From the NCBI RefSeq assembly GCF_000156655.1, contig NZ_DS996844.1, positions 48,360-93,312 on the forward strand: a stretch of 44,953 nt of DNA, given 5' to 3'. This document shows positions 16,781 through 26,132 of the stretch, one piece after another. Within the stretch, counting starts at the first letter, position 1. Every line of letters starts with the position of its first letter. Under the pieces are notes generated by a model that made no database searches, was not told the DNA's origin, and was given only the letters and a program-made list of their open reading frames with translations. Origin of the DNA: Holdemanella biformis DSM 3989 (GTDB taxonomy: Bacteria; Bacillota_I; Bacilli_A; Erysipelotrichales; Erysipelotrichaceae). A program made the position numbers and the translations under genes.

Positions 16781-17398
16781 TTATTTTGCCTCGTAGATAA
16801 ATTTAAAACTTGGACGAATGGCAGCCAATCTTTCCATCAAAAAATATCCAATGATGTAGTTAGCTGAGATTTTGATCAAGTTAAATGGAATTGTCGCAAG
16901 TGCAATAAATGAAGTTAAATCTTTAATACTTGGATTTACAGAACCCACCATTTGCACAACAGAATCAAGTGGCATACCCATGGCCTTTGCATATAATGGC
17001 AAAGTAATACATGCATTACAGAAACATGCGAATACGGTACGAATTAGAATTCCAACTACTAAAGAAACAATAACAGCTTTTCTTGTTTTATTCATCTTCT
17101 TGTACACAAACCATGTTGGTAAAATAAACAGGGCAATGCCTAAAAGATTTGCGAGTTCACCTACATAAGCTGTATTTGTTCCTACTGTCACAACTTTTAC
17201 AACCAATTTAATGACTTCAACCAAAGCAGCTGATACAGGCCCTAAACTAAATAGGGCAATAATACTTGGTACATCACTAAAATCAATCTTGTAGAACGGT
17301 GGCATCATTGGTAAAGAAAATTCCAGTGACATCAAAGCTCCTGCAAGACCTGCAAGCATCGCCGTTAATACAATTGTTTGAACATTCCATTTTTTCAT
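16781..17398 (-). CDS. ribU: Riboflavin ECF transporter S component
   Basis: 205-residue membrane protein with about six helices and the S-component N-terminus TIVLTAMLAGLAGALMSLEF, followed by FYKIDFSDVPSIIALFSLGP, a strong RibU-type signature for flavin binding. It captures riboflavin and works with the shared EcfA/A'/T module, which is not in the window. ATG 17398 follows AAAGGAGG; a longer frame to 17449 would enter the terminator. Expression is controlled by the upstream FMN riboswitch. The creatininase gene follows after 2 bases. Confidence 0.93.
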   Translation of the reverse strand: MKKWNVQTIVLTAMLAGLAGALMSLEFSLPMMPPFYKIDFSDVPSIIALFSLGPVSAALVEVIKLVVKVVTVGTNTAYVGELANLLGIALFILPTWFVYKKMNKTRKAVIVSLVVGILIRTVFACFCNACITLPLYAKAMGMPLDSVVQMVGSVNPSIKDLTSFIALATIPFNLIKISANYIIGYFLMERLAAIRPSFKFIYEAK

Positions 17399-17435
17399 CT
17401 TTTTACCTCCTTTTGATTCGGATAAGCTCTTCCAA

Positions 17436-17467
17436 AAGGAAAACCCCAAGAAAAATCTTCTCGGGGT
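17436..17467 (-). terminator. Expression-platform terminator of the FMN riboswitch
   Basis: Minus strand ACCCCGAGAA pairs with TTCTTGGGGT (with one G-U), followed by TTTTCCTTTT. It sits between the aptamer and the ribU ribosome site, as expected for FMN-induced termination. Confidence 0.88.
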
Positions 17468-17494
17468 CTAAAAAAATACAAAAAATACTTTTGT

Positions 17495-17606
17495 GTCTTC
17501 TACCATCCAGACTATACTGTCGGTCTTGGAATCACACCAAGTCAGCCACTTGCGTGGGTCGCGGACTTTTACCGCCGGTAGGGAATTGCACCCTGCCCCG
17601 AAGAAC
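17495..17606 (-). promoter_or_regulatory. FMN riboswitch (RFN element)
   Basis: The minus strand carries the conserved RFN segments in order: CTTCGGGGCAGGGTG, ATTCCC followed by TACCGGCGGTAAAAG, CCCGCGA-like TCCGCGACCC, GATTCC in the fourth stem, and the closing GTCTGGATGGTAGAAGA. It binds FMN and would end transcription when flavin is plentiful, shutting down ribU and the creatininase-family gene. Confidence 0.96.
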
Positions 17607-17629
17607 TCATTGAATCTATGTTCATGAAT

Positions 17630-17658
17630 AAAATAGCACATAATCTTTCATCATGCAA
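17630..17658 (-). promoter_or_regulatory. Promoter of the FMN-riboswitch transcript
   Basis: Minus strand TTGCAT (17658-17653), 17-base spacer, TATTTT (17635-17630), placed about 20 bases before the aptamer. Confidence 0.6.
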
Positions 17659-17667
17659 CTAATTTGT

Positions 17668-18606
17668 TCATTTTTTCACAATATCAAATTTATCTTGCGA
17701 AAAACAAGGACATACATTTTCACACGAAGCTATGACAGAACTAGCTAAATGACTACCTATCTTCATAGCCTCAAGCATACTCTTACCATAAGTTAGTCCA
17801 GCACTTGCCCCAGCACAAAATGCATCTCCTGCTCCTGTTGTATCCTTTACCTCGATTTGACGAGCCTGACAAAAGCCACTTTCACCATTGTTTTTCACAT
17901 ATAAAGATCCCGCTTCACCAAGTGTTACAATCAAAGAGTTAAATTCAGATTGCTGCAGTTCATCAATCAATGTATGACTTAATTCTTCTGCTGATATCTC
18001 TTTAAAATCTCTTGAAAAAAGAATACTCGATTCTAATTGATTACAGATCAAACAGTCAAATTGCTTCAAAAGATCTTTTCTTTCAATCGCAATATTCATA
18101 TTGCTGACAACACCAAATAATTTTTTATTATGTTTTTGACATAAATAAACAACTTTTTCAACAATTTCCTCGTCCATATCTATTTCAGCCACCACAGAAT
18201 CGCTATTTTCAATAATTGCGTCTCCATTTTCTTCTAAAATCGAATAGATCGGCATTAAATTCGGGCGATGAGATATTGAACCCGCTAATTCTCCATTATG
18301 ATCAAAAACAGCTAGCCATGTACCCATACCGTTTTCGATAGATTTCATATAATCTGTATTCACATTTCGATTTTGCAATCTCTGTTTAACATCTTCTCCT
18401 AATGCCGTATTATCAACAATACTAACAAAGGTTGAGTTTAAACCTAAATTCGCAATATCTTCTACAACATTTCGTGCTACACCACCATGAATATACTCAA
18501 TATATCCTGCATTTCTCCCGTCAGGAACATATATATCTTGTGGAAAGCCTTTAATATCCACAAAAATCGCACCTACTACGACAATTCCATTCTTTTTTTG
18601 AATCAC
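17668..18606 (-). CDS. PfkB family carbohydrate kinase (pseudouridine kinase-like)
   Basis: 312 residues (316 if the earlier GTG at 18618 is used). Ribokinase-fold kinase: an N-terminal GIVVVGAIFVDIKG strand, GG motif in YIHGGVARNVVEDIANLG, and the anion-hole/catalytic signature DTTGAGDAFCAG near the C-terminus. Overall layout resembles PsuK-type nucleoside kinases, but sugar or nucleoside substrates cannot be separated by eye. Both start candidates are GTG; the one at 18606 has AAAGGTG 9 bases before it, overlapping the uvrB end. A two-gene unit with uvrB is likely. Confidence 0.83.
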   Translation of the reverse strand: MIQKKNGIVVVGAIFVDIKGFPQDIYVPDGRNAGYIEYIHGGVARNVVEDIANLGLNSTFVSIVDNTALGEDVKQRLQNRNVNTDYMKSIENGMGTWLAVFDHNGELAGSISHRPNLMPIYSILEENGDAIIENSDSVVAEIDMDEEIVEKVVYLCQKHNKKLFGVVSNMNIAIERKDLLKQFDCLICNQLESSILFSRDFKEISAEELSHTLIDELQQSEFNSLIVTLGEAGSLYVKNNGESGFCQARQIEVKDTTGAGDAFCAGASAGLTYGKSMLEAMKIGSHLASSVIASCENVCPCFSQDKFDIVKK

Positions 18607-18607
18607 G

Positions 18608-20581
18608 TTATTTTTCACCTTTCATCTCAAATAAGATATCTCTTAATTGTGCTGCTCTTTCGAAATCTAAAGTACGAGCTGCCTCTTTCATTTCCTGCTC
18701 CAATTCTTTGATCATCTTTTCCTTTTGTTTTGCCGGCAACTTTTTCTTCTTCAAATACTTAGCCGCCATTTCCTTTGTTTCTTTAGAACGAACGACATCA
18801 TGGATTGGTTTAATAATTGTCTTTGGAACAATTCCATGTTTTTCATTATATTCCATTTGAATCGATCTACGTCTTGCAGTTTCATCCATGGCTTCCTGCA
18901 TACTTTCTGTTATCTTATCTGCATACATAATAACTTTACCTTTGGCATTACGTGCTGCACGACCAATGATCTGAATTAAAGACCTTCGTGATCTTAAAAA
19001 GCCTTCTTTATCTGCATCTAATATTGCGATCAAGCTGACTTCCGGAATATCCAAACCTTCTCTTAATAAGTTGATACCTACAAGTACATCATATTTACCT
19101 TGGCGTAAATCATGAATGATCTCAGTACGTTCAATCGTTGTAACTTCATGGTGTAGCCATGCTACCTTTAAATCCATATTCTTTAAATAGGAAGTTAAAT
19201 CCTCTGCCATACGAACCGTCAATGTCGTGATCAATGTTCTTTCATGTCTTTCAATACGCTCCTTGATTTCATCTACCAAATCATCAATCTGCCCTTCAAT
19301 AGGACGCACTTCGACTTCAGGATCTAATAATCCTGTTGGACGAATGATTTGTTCAACAATTTCTCCATGCGTTTGATCCAATTCGTAATCACCCGGTGTT
19401 GCAGATACAAAGATGGCATTTTTAATCAATCCTTCAAATTCATTAAAACGCAAAGGACGATTATCCAAAGCACTTGGAAGTCTAAATCCATAATCCACTA
19501 ATACTTGTTTTCTTGCACGATCTCCATTATACATACCTCGAATTTGTGGTAACGAAACATGGCTTTCATCTACTACAAGTAAAAAATCGTCTGGGAAATA
19601 ATCAAATAGTGTATAAGGTCTTTCACCTGGTTTTCTGCCATCAATATGCCTTGAATAGTTTTCAATACCTGGACATACACCAAACTCCCTTAAGGCCTCT
19701 ATATCATAGCGACATCGTTGTTCTAAACGTTCTTTTTCTAATGGTTTACCCTGCTCATCAAAGTAGGCTAATCTTTCATCCAATTCTTCTTGAATGGTAT
19801 CTGCTGCATGATTGATGATATCCATACTTGTCGCATAGCCGTTAGCTGGATAAATAATATATAACTGATAAGACTGGTTGACATGTCCTGTCACTGGATC
19901 GACTTCACATATTCTTTCCACTTCATCATCAAACATTTCAATTCGAATCAAGTAACGATCTGTATGTCCAGGTGTGATTTCAATGACATCGCCACGCACT
20001 CTAAAAGTTCCTCTTAATGGATCCGTATCATTACGCTTATATTGTTGATGGACTAATGCCAACATCAATTCATTTCTTTCTATGATTTGTCCAGTTCGCA
20101 AAGTAAAAATCATATGACGATATTGTTCTGGATTGCTTGCACCATAAATAGAGGCAACACTTGCTACAATAATCGTATCTCTTCTTTCTAAGACACTATT
20201 TACAGCTGCCATTCTAAGCATATCCAATTCTTCATTGGTCTTTGTATTTTTATCAATATACGTATCCGTTTTTGGCAAATAAGCTTCCGGCTGATAATAA
20301 TCAAAATAAGATACAAAATATTCCACGCGATTGTGTGGAAAGAATTCTTTAAATTCCGAATATAATTGTCCTGCCAAAGTTTTATTATGTGCAAACACCA
20401 AGGTTGGTCGATTGACTTGAGCAATCACATTTGAGATGGTAAATGTTTTTCCAGTTCCTGTAGCTCCTAACAATACTTGAAACTTTTTATCTTCTTTTAA
20501 ACCAGAAACTAATTCTTTAATCGCTTCTGGCTGATCTCCACTCGGTTTATATTCAGACACTAATTCAAACTGATCTTTCAT
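18608..20581 (-). CDS. uvrB: Excinuclease ABC subunit B
   Basis: 657 residues, full length. UvrB is the helicase-like damage-verification subunit of nucleotide excision repair. Seen: Walker [10 protein letters not shown], the beta-hairpin region with [16 protein letters not shown]-like VVDESHV, motif [11 protein letters not shown], and a C-terminal UVR domain ([20 protein letters not shown]) that contacts UvrC. uvrA is not next to it here. Its start follows a GAAGGATG site. A TATAAT (20603-20608) directly after the upstream terminator is a likely promoter. Its last codons overlap the PfkB gene. Confidence 0.97.
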   Translation of the reverse strand: MKDQFELVSEYKPSGDQPEAIKELVSGLKEDKKFQVLLGATGTGKTFTISNVIAQVNRPTLVFAHNKTLAGQLYSEFKEFFPHNRVEYFVSYFDYYQPEAYLPKTDTYIDKNTKTNEELDMLRMAAVNSVLERRDTIIVASVASIYGASNPEQYRHMIFTLRTGQIIERNELMLALVHQQYKRNDTDPLRGTFRVRGDVIEITPGHTDRYLIRIEMFDDEVERICEVDPVTGHVNQSYQLYIIYPANGYATSMDIINHAADTIQEELDERLAYFDEQGKPLEKERLEQRCRYDIEALREFGVCPGIENYSRHIDGRKPGERPYTLFDYFPDDFLLVVDESHVSLPQIRGMYNGDRARKQVLVDYGFRLPSALDNRPLRFNEFEGLIKNAIFVSATPGDYELDQTHGEIVEQIIRPTGLLDPEVEVRPIEGQIDDLVDEIKERIERHERTLITTLTVRMAEDLTSYLKNMDLKVAWLHHEVTTIERTEIIHDLRQGKYDVLVGINLLREGLDIPEVSLIAILDADKEGFLRSRRSLIQIIGRAARNAKGKVIMYADKITESMQEAMDETARRRSIQMEYNEKHGIVPKTIIKPIHDVVRSKETKEMAAKYLKKKKLPAKQKEKMIKELEQEMKEAARTLDFERAAQLRDILFEMKGEK

Positions 20582-20602
20582 AGCTTCACATCCTTCTTCT
20601 TC

Positions 20603-20636
20603 ATTATATACAAAAAGTAGGCTTATACCTACTTTT
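20603..20636 (-). terminator. Terminator of the S41 protease gene with an attached uvrB -10 box
   Basis: AAAAGTAGG and CCTACTTTT form the stem (20613-20636), overlapping the protease stop codon. On the minus strand it is followed by TTTTTG and at once by a TATAAT-type -10 (20608-20603), about 22 bases before the uvrB ATG. Confidence 0.75.
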
Positions 20637-22044
20637 GAGCCTCTTCGATTGCTTTTTGTCTTTGTACATCATCGCTAGGTGTTTCATTTATCTTCAACAA
20701 TACTTTTTCCACCAAAAGATCCCACGTTGTTTTGTCACAATCCCCTGTTACTTCTAAGCCATGATCCTGTTGAAAATTTGCCAAACCTTGAGAACTCGTA
20801 TTCGAAAAATATGTATCTGTTCGATCAACATTATATCCTAAATACTGTAGATATACTTGAAGAGCTTTGGCATTATCATCCACACTATCTTTTTTAATAA
20901 CATCCTTTTTCTTGAATTTGTAATAGGATGTTGTCTTAGCTTCACCAAGCTCGACTTCAGTATCTGGTTTAAATCCTTTTTTATTAATACTTGTTCCATT
21001 TGGCGTATACCAATGTGCTATTGTATATTTAAAACTTGTTCCATCCGAGAATGGTACCGTCACTTGTTCTGTACCTTTACCATAGGATGTTGTACCAACT
21101 GTAGTTACTTTATCCCCAAGATTATCTTTTAAAGCACCAATCAACACTTCCGATGCACTTGCCGTATTTTCATTTTGTAAAACAACAATTTTTTCCATCT
21201 TTACCTGATTGAATTCATCTTTTGTCTTTTGTTTGGTCACTTTTCCATTCTTATCTTTTTCTGTAAATACAACTGATTTTTTTGGAATCAAAGAACTTGA
21301 AATTTCTAATGCAGCATTTAAATAGCCACCACCATTATTACGTAGATTCAATACTAATTTCTTGATACCTGCATCTTGCAGACGAGTCAATGCTTTTGAG
21401 AAATCTTTTCCACTATTTTCTGAGAAACTCGATAAAATAATTTCTCCATATCCTTCATATATATTGCATACAACTGTTGAATCAAAAGTACCAGGAATTA
21501 AATTTGTAGTATATTCTTTTCCATCACGAAGATATTTTGTCTTCACGCTCTTACCTTCATGCGCCTTAATATATTTAATGATTGTATCCGAATCATTTTC
21601 ACTACATTTTAAATCATCTAATGAAATAATTTCATCATTGGGTTTTAAGCCCTTTTTATCTGCCGTTGAATTAATATATACATTGGATACTACAAAATTT
21701 TTATTCTCATTTAAATAAAAGGAAATTCCCAATCCAACATTGCTTCCTTCAAGACTGCTTGAGAAGGCTTTGGCCTGTTCCAAATTAAAATAGTTTGTAT
21801 GAATATCCTTATCCAATGTAGTCATTCCTGTAATGGCTTGTTCCATTAATTTGGAATCTAAATTTTTCACTTTATTTGAATAATACCAATCCGAATTCAA
21901 AATAGAATAGATCGTATCAAATTTTTCGCGTTCTTTACTATCGGCTGATGTTGTTTTATTTAAAACAACAGGTACACTAACACCAGCACCAAAACATACG
22001 ACACATAATAATATGATTAATAATTTCTGACTCTTTTTACTCAT
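20629..22044 (-). CDS. S41 family C-terminal processing peptidase with peptidoglycan-binding domain
   Basis: 471 residues. One N-terminal membrane anchor (8-29), a PDZ domain (about 100-185), and the S41 protease core with the serine of [11 protein letters not shown] (Ser296/298) and Lys323 in [10 protein letters not shown]-terminal PG_binding_1-type domain follows (about 385-450: [29 protein letters not shown]). Homologues such as CtpA/CtpB trim secreted or wall-associated proteins. Its position after ftsX suggests it may act on the division-site hydrolase machinery. Promoter TTGCAG-17-TATACT lies upstream with a terminator-like hairpin between it and the ATG. Confidence 0.93.
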   Translation of the reverse strand: MSKKSQKLLIILLCVVCFGAGVSVPVVLNKTTSADSKEREKFDTIYSILNSDWYYSNKVKNLDSKLMEQAITGMTTLDKDIHTNYFNLEQAKAFSSSLEGSNVGLGISFYLNENKNFVVSNVYINSTADKKGLKPNDEIISLDDLKCSENDSDTIIKYIKAHEGKSVKTKYLRDGKEYTTNLIPGTFDSTVVCNIYEGYGEIILSSFSENSGKDFSKALTRLQDAGIKKLVLNLRNNGGGYLNAALEISSSLIPKKSVVFTEKDKNGKVTKQKTKDEFNQVKMEKIVVLQNENTASASEVLIGALKDNLGDKVTTVGTTSYGKGTEQVTVPFSDGTSFKYTIAHWYTPNGTSINKKGFKPDTEVELGEAKTTSYYKFKKKDVIKKDSVDDNAKALQVYLQYLGYNVDRTDTYFSNTSSQGLANFQQDHGLEVTGDCDKTTWDLLVEKVLLKINETPSDDVQRQKAIEEAQK

Positions 22045-22061
22045 AAACTCATCCTACTCTA

Positions 22062-22089
22062 AAACAAAATGGGACGAATCATTCGCCCC
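22062..22089 (-). terminator. Hairpin in the leader of the S41 protease gene
   Basis: Minus strand GGGGCGAA pairs with TTCGTCCC, 3-base loop, then ATTTTGTTTT. It may end ftsX transcripts, but it also lies downstream of the protease promoter and about 18 bases before its ATG, so it may attenuate that gene. Confidence 0.6.
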
Positions 22090-22106
22090 AATAATTCTAT
22101 ACAAAA

Positions 22107-22135
22107 AGTATACGAAACAATTTTTTATTCTGCAA
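22107..22135 (-). promoter_or_regulatory. Promoter for the S41 protease gene
   Basis: Minus strand TTGCAG (22135-22130), 17-base spacer, TATACT (22112-22107), starting 6 bases past the ftsX stop codon. Confidence 0.55.
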
Positions 22136-22141
22136 TGGTTT

Positions 22142-23041
22142 TTATCGTTTCATTTTTAAATATTTTCTTGCCGCAAGCAAAGAGGCAAAGCCACCAATCA
22201 AAACACCCGCAAGAATGATAGAGAATCCTACTTGAAAACGGATTGTGTTTGGTTTAAACATGGCAAACATCGGTGTAAATAATTGTCCACCTAGACTTGT
22301 ATATAGCTTTTCATATCCAAAATGAACAATTAAATACGGAATTACAGCTCCAAGTAATCCAATTAAGATTCCTTCTACAATAAACGGATTACTAATAAAG
22401 CCATTTGTAGCACCTACAGTTCGCATGATCATGATTTCATCTTGCCTTGAATCAATTGTTGTGCGAATCGTATTATAGATCAAATATAAGGATAATATGA
22501 CCAACAATGCAACAAGGCCCAAACCAATTTTTTGAATCATATTCAACATTTCAACTAAAGAAGTGACACTATCTCCACCAAAAGCTGTACTCGCTACGCC
22601 ATCGATTTTCTTGATTTGTGCACTTGTTTTACGAATGTTAGAAGCATCCTTTAGATAAACAAAGAACGCATTTGACAAAGGATTCGAATCTCCTCTATAT
22701 GCTTTAAAAGCCGAACCTTTTTCTTTGATCATCAATTCCAATTCATTGTCTTTGGATGAAAATTCAACTTTATCCACATTTTTTAATTTGGAGATTTTAT
22801 CATTTATATCTTGCATAGAAGCTTCATCCTTTATATCCTCATTTAATATGACATGAATGCTTAAATCTTTTTGTACATCATTCGAAAAATAATTCACATG
22901 AAGTCCTATAATTAGAACAGCTCCAATTAATAATAACGTAATACCAATTGCACTAATGGCGGAAAAACATAACATGATATGTCTTTTCATTTGTAAAAAG
23001 GCATATTTAAGTTCATATAAAAAAGTTCTTAACCCTTTCAT
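22142..23041 (-). CDS. ftsX: Cell division protein FtsX
   Basis: 299 residues. FtsX topology: cytoplasmic start, first membrane helix at about 22-48, extracellular domain of about 110 residues (with FSSKDNELELMIKEKGSAF), then three helices (about 172-195, 215-240, 270-290). The cytosolic loop DSRQDEIMIMRTVGATNGFI is the coupling helix typical of FtsX. It forms a complex with FtsE and transmits ATP use to a wall hydrolase outside. The ATG overlaps the ftsE stop by 4 bases. It is one of two FtsX proteins in this cluster. Confidence 0.94.
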   Translation of the reverse strand: MKGLRTFLYELKYAFLQMKRHIMLCFSAISAIGITLLLIGAVLIIGLHVNYFSNDVQKDLSIHVILNEDIKDEASMQDINDKISKLKNVDKVEFSSKDNELELMIKEKGSAFKAYRGDSNPLSNAFFVYLKDASNIRKTSAQIKKIDGVASTAFGGDSVTSLVEMLNMIQKIGLGLVALLVILSLYLIYNTIRTTIDSRQDEIMIMRTVGATNGFISNPFIVEGILIGLLGAVIPYLIVHFGYEKLYTSLGGQLFTPMFAMFKPNTIRFQVGFSIILAGVLIGGFASLLAARKYLKMKR

Positions 23042-23724
23042 AGACTCTTATACCCACCTCTATTCGAATCGTGAATCACATATCCTTTATCGAGCATAAT
23101 CGTACGCTTTTTAAAACGGTCTACCAAAACTTTATCATGTGTAACCATCATAATCGTCGTATCAAGTTTTTTATTGATTTTTTCAAGCAAAGTAATGATT
23201 TCTAAACTTTTTTCTGGATCTAGATTTCCTGTAGGCTCATCCGCGATCAAAACCATTGGCTTATTTGCGATGGCACGCCCAATTGTGACACGCTGTTGTT
23301 GTCCACCAGATAATTCATCTGGATAGCTTCTGGCTTTTTCTTTCAAATCTACAAGATCTAAGACTTCCATGACACGTTTTCGAATTTGTTTACGTGGCAT
23401 ACCCACAACTTCTAGAGCAAACGCAATATTTTCATAAACAGTTAGCTTAGGTAATAAACGATAATCTTGAAAAACACATCCAACATTACGTCTGTAGTAT
23501 GGAACTTTTCTATGTTTCAATGCACCTACATTGACTCCACCTACAATAACAGTTCCTTCATCTGGAACAATTTCGCCATTTAACACTTTGATCAATGTTG
23601 ACTTTCCTGAACCAGTAGCTCCAATCACATACACAAATTCACCTTTATCAATATGTAAATTTACATGATTTAAAGCATGTACCCCATTGGGATATGCTTT
23701 TGAAACATCTTTTAAATCAATCAT
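23038..23724 (-). CDS. ftsE: Cell division ATP-binding protein FtsE
   Basis: 228 residues. ABC ATPase with Walker A GATGSGKS (35-42), Q-loop VFQDYRLLPKLTVYENI, signature LSGGQQQR, Walker B VLIADEPTGNLDP and switch His in VTHD. It powers FtsX and links to the Z-ring. ATG 23724 has AGGAGG upstream; a frame extending to 23841 overlaps the M23 gene end. It lies 10 bases after the M23 peptidase stop and overlaps ftsX, so the four genes form one operon. Confidence 0.95.
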   Translation of the reverse strand: MIDLKDVSKAYPNGVHALNHVNLHIDKGEFVYVIGATGSGKSTLIKVLNGEIVPDEGTVIVGGVNVGALKHRKVPYYRRNVGCVFQDYRLLPKLTVYENIAFALEVVGMPRKQIRKRVMEVLDLVDLKEKARSYPDELSGGQQQRVTIGRAIANKPMVLIADEPTGNLDPEKSLEIITLLEKINKKLDTTIMMVTHDKVLVDRFKKRTIMLDKGYVIHDSNRGGYKSL

Positions 23725-23734
23725 AATGTTCCTC

Positions 23735-25096
23735 CTAACTAAAGAACTTTTCTGGTCTTTCTCGACATGGTGCTGCACTTCCTGCTTCACAAGTACTTCC
23801 TCCAGACCATCCTGTTCCCCACGCAAAATCAGCTCCGGCACTAAAACGAGCTACCGCATCACTAACAGACATCGATCCTAGATTATAAACTTCAATATGT
23901 GTATGTGCTCCACTTGAATTTCCTGAATTTCCAGATAATGCGATTGTTTGTCCTTGTGAAACACTCTGTCCTGCACTTACATAAATGCTTTGCGATAAAT
24001 GGAAGAAACTTACGGCATATAATGTGCCATTCACATTACATAACATTTGAATTGTATTTCCTCCACCGGCAGGATAACCAGTCCAGTTACCTAAATAACC
24101 ACTATTACTTCCTACTGGAGCTGCGGCATATAAAATAACACCACTTGCTGGAGCTACAACAGCCGTTCCTACAGGAGCTGCCCAATCTAGACCTAAATGA
24201 AGCCCACCACTAGCATAAGCCCATGTACCAGCACTTTTACTTCCTCCTTGTACGGGTTGTATAAAGCCTGAAACCGATTCAATGGTACCAGAGAAGCTTG
24301 TTGAAATCACAAAATCACGAATCGAACTCATATCTACTTGTGCAGATCTTTTTTCCGCTTCTAACTGAGCGATTTGTTTCTGATATTCTTCAACTAGCTT
24401 GTTATAAGATTCCTCTAATTCACTTGCTTGTTTCTTTTGGTTTTCTAATTCTGCCTTTTGACTTTTTGCGTCTGCATCTAAACGCTTTTGTTCATCTTGC
24501 TGCAAAACAAGTTCTTTCTTTAATTTATTTAACTTTTTAATTTGCGACTGATCATCTTCAGTAATTCTTTCAACACCTGAAATACGACGAAGCATATCAC
24601 TCAAACTATCCGATCCCATAATCAAATCAATAATCATATTTGTACCAATCGTTGTTTGTTCATTTTTCATTCGCGTTTCAATTTGTTCATTCCAAGCTTC
24701 GATTTCCGCTTCCTTAGCCTTGATTTTCGTTTCAAGCTCTTCAATATTCTTTTCAATCATCTCAATCGATTTTTCTTTTTCACTAATTTGTGTTTGTAAA
24801 TTTGTAACCAATTCTTTTTGTTCCTTAGCTAGCTTCTCCATTTTTGAAGTATCACTCTGCAAAGAAGCTATGCTTGAATTATAAGAATTAATACTATCTT
24901 GAAGATTTTGTTTACGATTCTTTTGATATTCCTGAAATCCTTGACAAGCTTTTACTCCCGATTGAGAAGTTTGCGCTTGGCTACACTTGGCATACCAAGT
25001 TTCTGTATCCGAATAGTCTTCGGCTGAAACAGGCATAATCAATGAGCAGGCCATAGCTAAGCTTAAAAAACCTGCACCAGCTCTATATTTTATCAT
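23735..25096 (-). CDS. Secreted coiled-coil M23 peptidase (EnvC/PcsB-like partner of FtsEX)
   Basis: 453 residues. A signal peptide (1-25, VSA-ED cleavage) is followed by a long coiled coil (about 45-255, split by a helical loop near 140-165 as in EnvC/PcsB/CwlO) and an M23 LytM domain with zinc ligands His300 and Asp304 (HLGLDW), His366 and His398/His400 (HTHIEVY). All catalytic positions are kept, unlike EnvC, so it may be an active endopeptidase. A short Cys-containing tail ends it (SGGSTCEAGSAAPC). The ATG at 25096 overlaps the stop of the first ftsX gene by 4 bases. Confidence 0.92.
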   Translation of the reverse strand: MIKYRAGAGFLSLAMACSLIMPVSAEDYSDTETWYAKCSQAQTSQSGVKACQGFQEYQKNRKQNLQDSINSYNSSIASLQSDTSKMEKLAKEQKELVTNLQTQISEKEKSIEMIEKNIEELETKIKAKEAEIEAWNEQIETRMKNEQTTIGTNMIIDLIMGSDSLSDMLRRISGVERITEDDQSQIKKLNKLKKELVLQQDEQKRLDADAKSQKAELENQKKQASELEESYNKLVEEYQKQIAQLEAEKRSAQVDMSSIRDFVISTSFSGTIESVSGFIQPVQGGSKSAGTWAYASGGLHLGLDWAAPVGTAVVAPASGVILYAAAPVGSNSGYLGNWTGYPAGGGNTIQMLCNVNGTLYAVSFFHLSQSIYVSAGQSVSQGQTIALSGNSGNSSGAHTHIEVYNLGSMSVSDAVARFSAGADFAWGTGWSGGSTCEAGSAAPCRERPEKFFS

Positions 25097-25995
25097 CGTG
25101 TCCACCTCAAATATTTTCTAACTGCCAAATAACTTCCTAGCATTCCTACAACCATTCCAATCAAAAGAATGCCACCAGAAGTCCAAAGTACGAATGGATA
25201 TGGTTTTAACATTGTCATCATATTGCTAAAAAACATACCATTCAATACATGGTATAAACCTGTATATCCAAATATACAAATCAAAACAGGGCCTAAAGCA
25301 CCCCAAAATCCAATAAAAATTCCTTCTAATACAAATGGAAAAGAGATGTACCAATTATAGGCCCCAACTGTTCGCATGATCGCAATCTCATCTTTACGTA
25401 CTAAAATCGTCATTTTAATCGTATTTCGAATCAAGAATACGGCAATCAACACCATAAGTCCTACAAAGACACTTCCCCATACACGGATATTCTTAAACAA
25501 TTGAATCATCGTATTGATTGCACTACCTCCATAGGTAGCCTTAACGACACCATCCATCTTAGAAATTTTTTTTGTCACCTTTGAAATTTTCGTATTATCT
25601 TTTAATTCCACATTTAAAACATCATATAAAGGATTTTTATCCTTCCCTTTATATTGTTTAAACATAGGTCCGTTTTCTTTGATCAACGCATCCAGTTCAT
25701 CATCTTTACTTGAATATGTGACTTTCTTTACAGAAGACGTAGAAGCAATCGAATCAGCTAATTCACTAATTTCTTCATCTTCTAGTGTTGGATTTAAAGA
25801 AACTTGAATCATAAATTCATTTTCAATTTGATTGGTAAATCCTCCGACATTCACGTAAATCACAAATATAAACAAGGCCATCAATAAAGCAATGCCAATC
25901 GATACAATGGAAGAAAAAGTCATTGAGAAATGACGATGCATATCTTTATTGGCATTACGCACTAGTCTTGGTAAACTCTTAAAAAACAGTAACAT
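25093..25995 (-). CDS. ftsX: FtsX-like permease, first of two in the cluster
   Basis: 300 residues with the same four-helix FtsX layout and shared landmarks: SSKDDELDALIKENG in the extracellular domain, VRKDEIAIMRTVGAYNWYI as coupling loop, and final RKYLRWTR. It is clearly homologous to, but well diverged from, the downstream FtsX. It is first in the unit ftsX-like, M23, ftsE, ftsX, and there is only one ATPase, suggesting a heterodimeric FtsX pair or two alternative FtsEX complexes. Ribosome site AGGTGAT; extended -10 TGTTATAAT (26015-26023) about 20 bases upstream. Confidence 0.92.
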   Translation of the reverse strand: MLLFFKSLPRLVRNANKDMHRHFSMTFSSIVSIGIALLMALFIFVIYVNVGGFTNQIENEFMIQVSLNPTLEDEEISELADSIASTSSVKKVTYSSKDDELDALIKENGPMFKQYKGKDKNPLYDVLNVELKDNTKISKVTKKISKMDGVVKATYGGSAINTMIQLFKNIRVWGSVFVGLMVLIAVFLIRNTIKMTILVRKDEIAIMRTVGAYNWYISFPFVLEGIFIGFWGALGPVLICIFGYTGLYHVLNGMFFSNMMTMLKPYPFVLWTSGGILLIGMVVGMLGSYLAVRKYLRWTR

Positions 25996-26014
25996 TTTAT
26001 CACCTACATCACTA

Positions 26015-26023
26015 ATTATAACA
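26015..26023 (-). promoter_or_regulatory. Extended -10 promoter of the ftsX/M23/ftsE/ftsX operon
   Basis: Minus strand TGT-TATAAT, with the ftsX-like ATG 19 bases farther on. No clear -35 box. Confidence 0.5.
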
Positions 26024-26106
26024 CAGCTATCAAATTGACCTACAAATCACAAAATTTCACATACACCTTAATTCTAATCTTTCTATGTGAAAATAACATT
26101 AAAACC

Positions 26107-26131
26107 GAAAAAAAGATCGATTTCTCGATCT
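26107..26131 (-). terminator. Terminator of the T-box operon
   Basis: AGATCGA (26114-26120) and TCGATCT (26125-26131), 4-base loop, then seven T residues on the minus strand, directly after the alcohol dehydrogenase stop. Confidence 0.87.
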
Positions 26132-26132
26132 C

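Noticed and set aside
22142-25995. MacB-like ABC exporter instead of FtsEX
   Set aside because: Both permeases have the short four-helix FtsX layout and the ATPase shows FtsE features; the M23 partner supports division.
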